From Phoenix dactylifera (taxonomy: Eukaryota; Streptophyta; Magnoliopsida; Arecales; Arecaceae): DNA of 64,000 nt. The notes beneath the pieces were generated by a model, which searched no databases, was not told the DNA's origin, and saw nothing but the letters and a program-made list of their open reading frames with translations. The stretch is taken from positions 8,411,194 to 8,475,193 of the forward strand of contig NC_052405.1 of NCBI RefSeq assembly GCF_009389715.1. Direction: 5' to 3'. Below, one piece after another: positions 61,527-64,000 of the stretch (positions are counted from its first letter, which is position 1; each line of letters begins with the position of its first letter). Made by a program: the position numbers and the translations under genes.

Positions 61527-63589
61527 CTATATGCTTCAATACTCCATGACGAAGAACCAAGATCATGACATGACACATCCAAGGGCAAAGAGAATTAGGA
61601 ATTCCTTAGATTTAATTTTAGTAGTCAATTTTCTGTATTTATCTTTTACTTCTAATTATTTTTAGTTTTTAGTGGGTTTATCAAATTCTGAGAATATAAG
61701 ATCCCAAGCTTCATTATATAGTTTAAAAAGTTATCGCAGCAATGCTGTTCATGGTATGGTTCATGCTACAATAACCACAAACAGCAATCATGCCTTATTA
61801 GAGACAATTATAGGATTTTAAAAGAGAGTTGAATGGCTTCTGTTTTATTTAAAAAAAGGACCCTAGGGTTTGACAACAGGGATTAGATGATTTATTAATG
61901 AAGAAAGGAATGAGTCCTTTGGTTTCTCATGTAGTGTGTCTACGCAGTGGAGGTGTGAGGCCTTCAAACCCTAGGTGTGCTTTCTAAGTCCCGAAATGAA
62001 ACTGTACCATCTTTTATCTTTTCTTTTATTCCTTTCATGATGATCTGTGTTTTCTTTTAGTTCCTTACTTCATTCACATCTATTTCTGTTTTCCCTAGTT
62101 TGCTATGGATCCCAAATCGCTTTTCTTGATACCTAAACAGCCATCATCCAGTCATAAATTTACTAAATATATCAGTTGTTTAACAGCTCCTTTCAAGCCC
62201 TTTCTCTCTTTGTTCTACATCTTAGTTCATCACTTAAACAATATTGTAGATCCTGAGTCTAGATCCTATTTAATCAACCCTTCTTTTCTATAGAAAACTT
62301 ACCTTGCTAGTTCATGGAAAACTTGATTTGATTTCTTATGGATAGCAAGGCAGTGTATCTATTCCTAAGCACCTCCAAACCTCCTTGTTCCCTATTTGAG
62401 CCTTAGTTTCACATTCCTTAGATTCATCTCAGCATCCACAATCATTTTGGCATCAAAATTCCTATTGTCAACATTCAATTTTAATTACATCTCAGGTATG
62501 AACCCAATTTCCCAGCAACATATATGTTTAGACACCATGCTCAACCCAGAGCCTCGCTTCCATAGACACTATAGAAGTCCACAGAACTGTCTTATAAGAC
62601 CTTTTGTTTTCAAGTACTGAGAAAAGAAGATTAAGGTACATGCTTCGTAGCAAAACTGGCCATTGATGGTTCAATTAGCGACAACAATACATGAATATGT
62701 TACTAAGAAGAGAGATGGCGCAGTAATAGTTTTGATCTCCCTAATAGTCACTACTTCAATTGGTATCTCCATTGATCCATACACTTAACAAACATTGCAG
62801 AAGCTACTTTATTAGTGGGTGAAATGCTTATAGATAAATACTGGAAAGCTTCTCAATGTGCAAAAATGGTCGATTTTGCACTTGTTTTAAAAGCATATAA
62901 TTTTTAAGTCACCGTAAAATGACACTGAGACCTCTTCTGTAATAAGTAATTCCTTTGTCCCACCATGTACCAACAAGAGAGATACTGTCTCCTCCAGCTC
63001 CAGTTCCTACCTTCAGAAGATCCAAATTGATTAGAAGAACATTGCGCCTCCTGAAAATTTATAGAATGTGTGCTTGTTTATGTGCACTTTCATAGACAAG
63101 AAGCTTAAATAAAGATTTGCAGCATCCTCTTCAAAGTCGTCTTGAAAGTCCTGGTCATCATCCATTACACACAGTTGAACAAACAGTCAGGCAAATTTTA
63201 GGCAGATGGTCCCAAAAAGTGGCTATGTACCAGAGAAACACTATGCTTCTGCTTTGCAAGATGAGCTCAAATAGGACTGTTGAATCAAGAACAGATCTTA
63301 AAGATTTTCAATCAGCACAACAGTAGTAATAAGAGCTAACTAATTTAGATAGCACATCATGTTGCTCCAATAAAGTACTATTTTGCATCTCATTGACTTA
63401 AACAAGCGACTTCTGATTCTTCACTTCGTAAGGATTGTATTTTACTTACCGTTAGCTGTAGGAATGGGAAAGCAGGTCTTCAAAAAAATTAATAAAAAGT
63501 ATTTAGGAAGTGGGTGCTGGAACAAGTTTTTGAGGATATTTGGAGTGTCATAGCTCATGACTTATTCAAAAAGGCTAGCTCTTTGGGTT
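61527..63589. other. Intergenic or intronic DNA
   Basis: Probably contains the 5' part of the unidentified gene (candidate exon 63050-63011, minus). Otherwise I see no convincing coding sequence, repeat pair or RNA gene. Confidence 0.45.
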
Positions 63590-64000
63590 TCTTGGCTCTG
63601 CAAAAGTACCCATGATCTACTTAGTGCATGGTTGTTATGAGATTAAACACAAGCCAGCACGGGTCCTCACATACTTCCTCTGTTTAAACCCTAGTGTCCT
63701 CACCAGATTAAGGATCCAAATCTATTTCAAATCAAACCATAAATACCACAAATCCAGTCATAAACACCATAACCAGCCTATGGTCAATTCAAATGGGCTC
63801 GTGCTGCAGTCTTCCATTCTCCATAAAGACTATAGGTCGGTTCCACTCTGATATCATTTGCCACAACCCAAGACCTCATCCAAAAAAGGCTGGCTAGAAA
63901 ATATTATTTAAATTTTTTGGCTTCGTATAGGTATTCAAGATCTGCTCAGTGCATAGCCGATATGGGACTAAACACACGTCCATGCAAGTCCTCACATGGA
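63590..64000 (-). repeat. Decayed LTR-like repeat with degenerate USE, runs off the window
   Basis: Related to 42262-42700. On the minus strand it contains GTCCCATATCG (63968-63958, one mismatch to USE), a TATAC about 28 bp downstream, and further on TTGTGGCAAATGATATCAGAG, where an LTR end followed by a near tRNA-Met primer site (TGATATCAGAG) can be read. The motif set occurs twice, at about 63640 and 63960. Confidence 0.5.

Noticed and set aside
63088-63165. Acidic first exon (start at 63165) for the unidentified gene
   Set aside because: Joining it to the next candidate exon would require a 37-bp intron, below what plants splice.

Overview
The window looks like nuclear DNA of a flowering plant, most likely a commelinid monocot (a palm would fit, but I cannot fix the species). 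It holds intron-rich genes, among them a ten-exon alcohol dehydrogenase with the classic plant ADH1 structure. An intronless PPR gene falls sharply in GC from 5' to 3', as commelinid genes often do. Large LTR retrotransposons primed by initiator tRNA-Met are abundant, and there is a patch of organelle-derived DNA.

Layout. 1-5653: the end of a PIF/Harbinger-type MITE, then an old minus-strand Ty1/copia element (TSD TTAGT) that has lost its reverse-transcriptase core and carries a second, inverted copy of the same MITE. 5654-6411: a repeat whose copy at 32.2 kb looks like the unoccupied site of these insertions. 9003-26125: a nested pair. The outer element is a non-coding gypsy-like LTR element (2.4-kb LTRs, TSD GATTC). 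Its right LTR was split by a very young 10.2-kb Ty1/copia element (14643-24850, TSD GATTA) with equal 2336-bp LTRs and one uninterrupted 1321-codon gag-pol frame. 26244-26489: a small lysine-rich gene whose 3' flank received the nested pair. 28379-31644: ADH1, minus strand. 33.5-34.3 kb: a short TRIM-like element in an (AT)n tract. 36.2-38.4 kb: organelle-derived mosaic DNA. 40-43 kb: decayed repeats, some with snRNA-type promoter motifs. 44182-44715: a secreted invertase/pectin-methylesterase inhibitor. 45489-46997: a PLS-type PPR protein. 47914-54024: a ten-exon serine carboxypeptidase-like gene, minus strand. 56.8-59 kb: a hAT-like MITE and a candidate solo LTR. 59958-61526: an unidentified multi-exon gene, minus strand. 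63.6-64 kb: a decayed repeat related to 42.3 kb.

The host genes do not form a pathway. ADH1 is cytosolic fermentation, the inhibitor acts in the cell wall, the PPR protein should act on organellar RNA, and the carboxypeptidase is secretory or vacuolar. The window is mainly a record of layered transposition. By LTR divergence the order is: minus-strand copia oldest (about 5 percent), gypsy-like element next (roughly 1 percent or less), nested copia youngest (about 4 differences in 2336 bp).

The most unusual signals are short dyad-symmetric units arrayed inside the LTRs of both nested elements. Units differ from each other by paired changes that keep the symmetry (13 units per LTR in the copia, 9 in the gypsy-like element). 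Further points are a catalytic Asp-to-His change in the protease of the otherwise intact copia, and plant snRNA-type USE plus TATA modules in several unrelated repeats. All of this was read by eye; no database search or alignment program was run.
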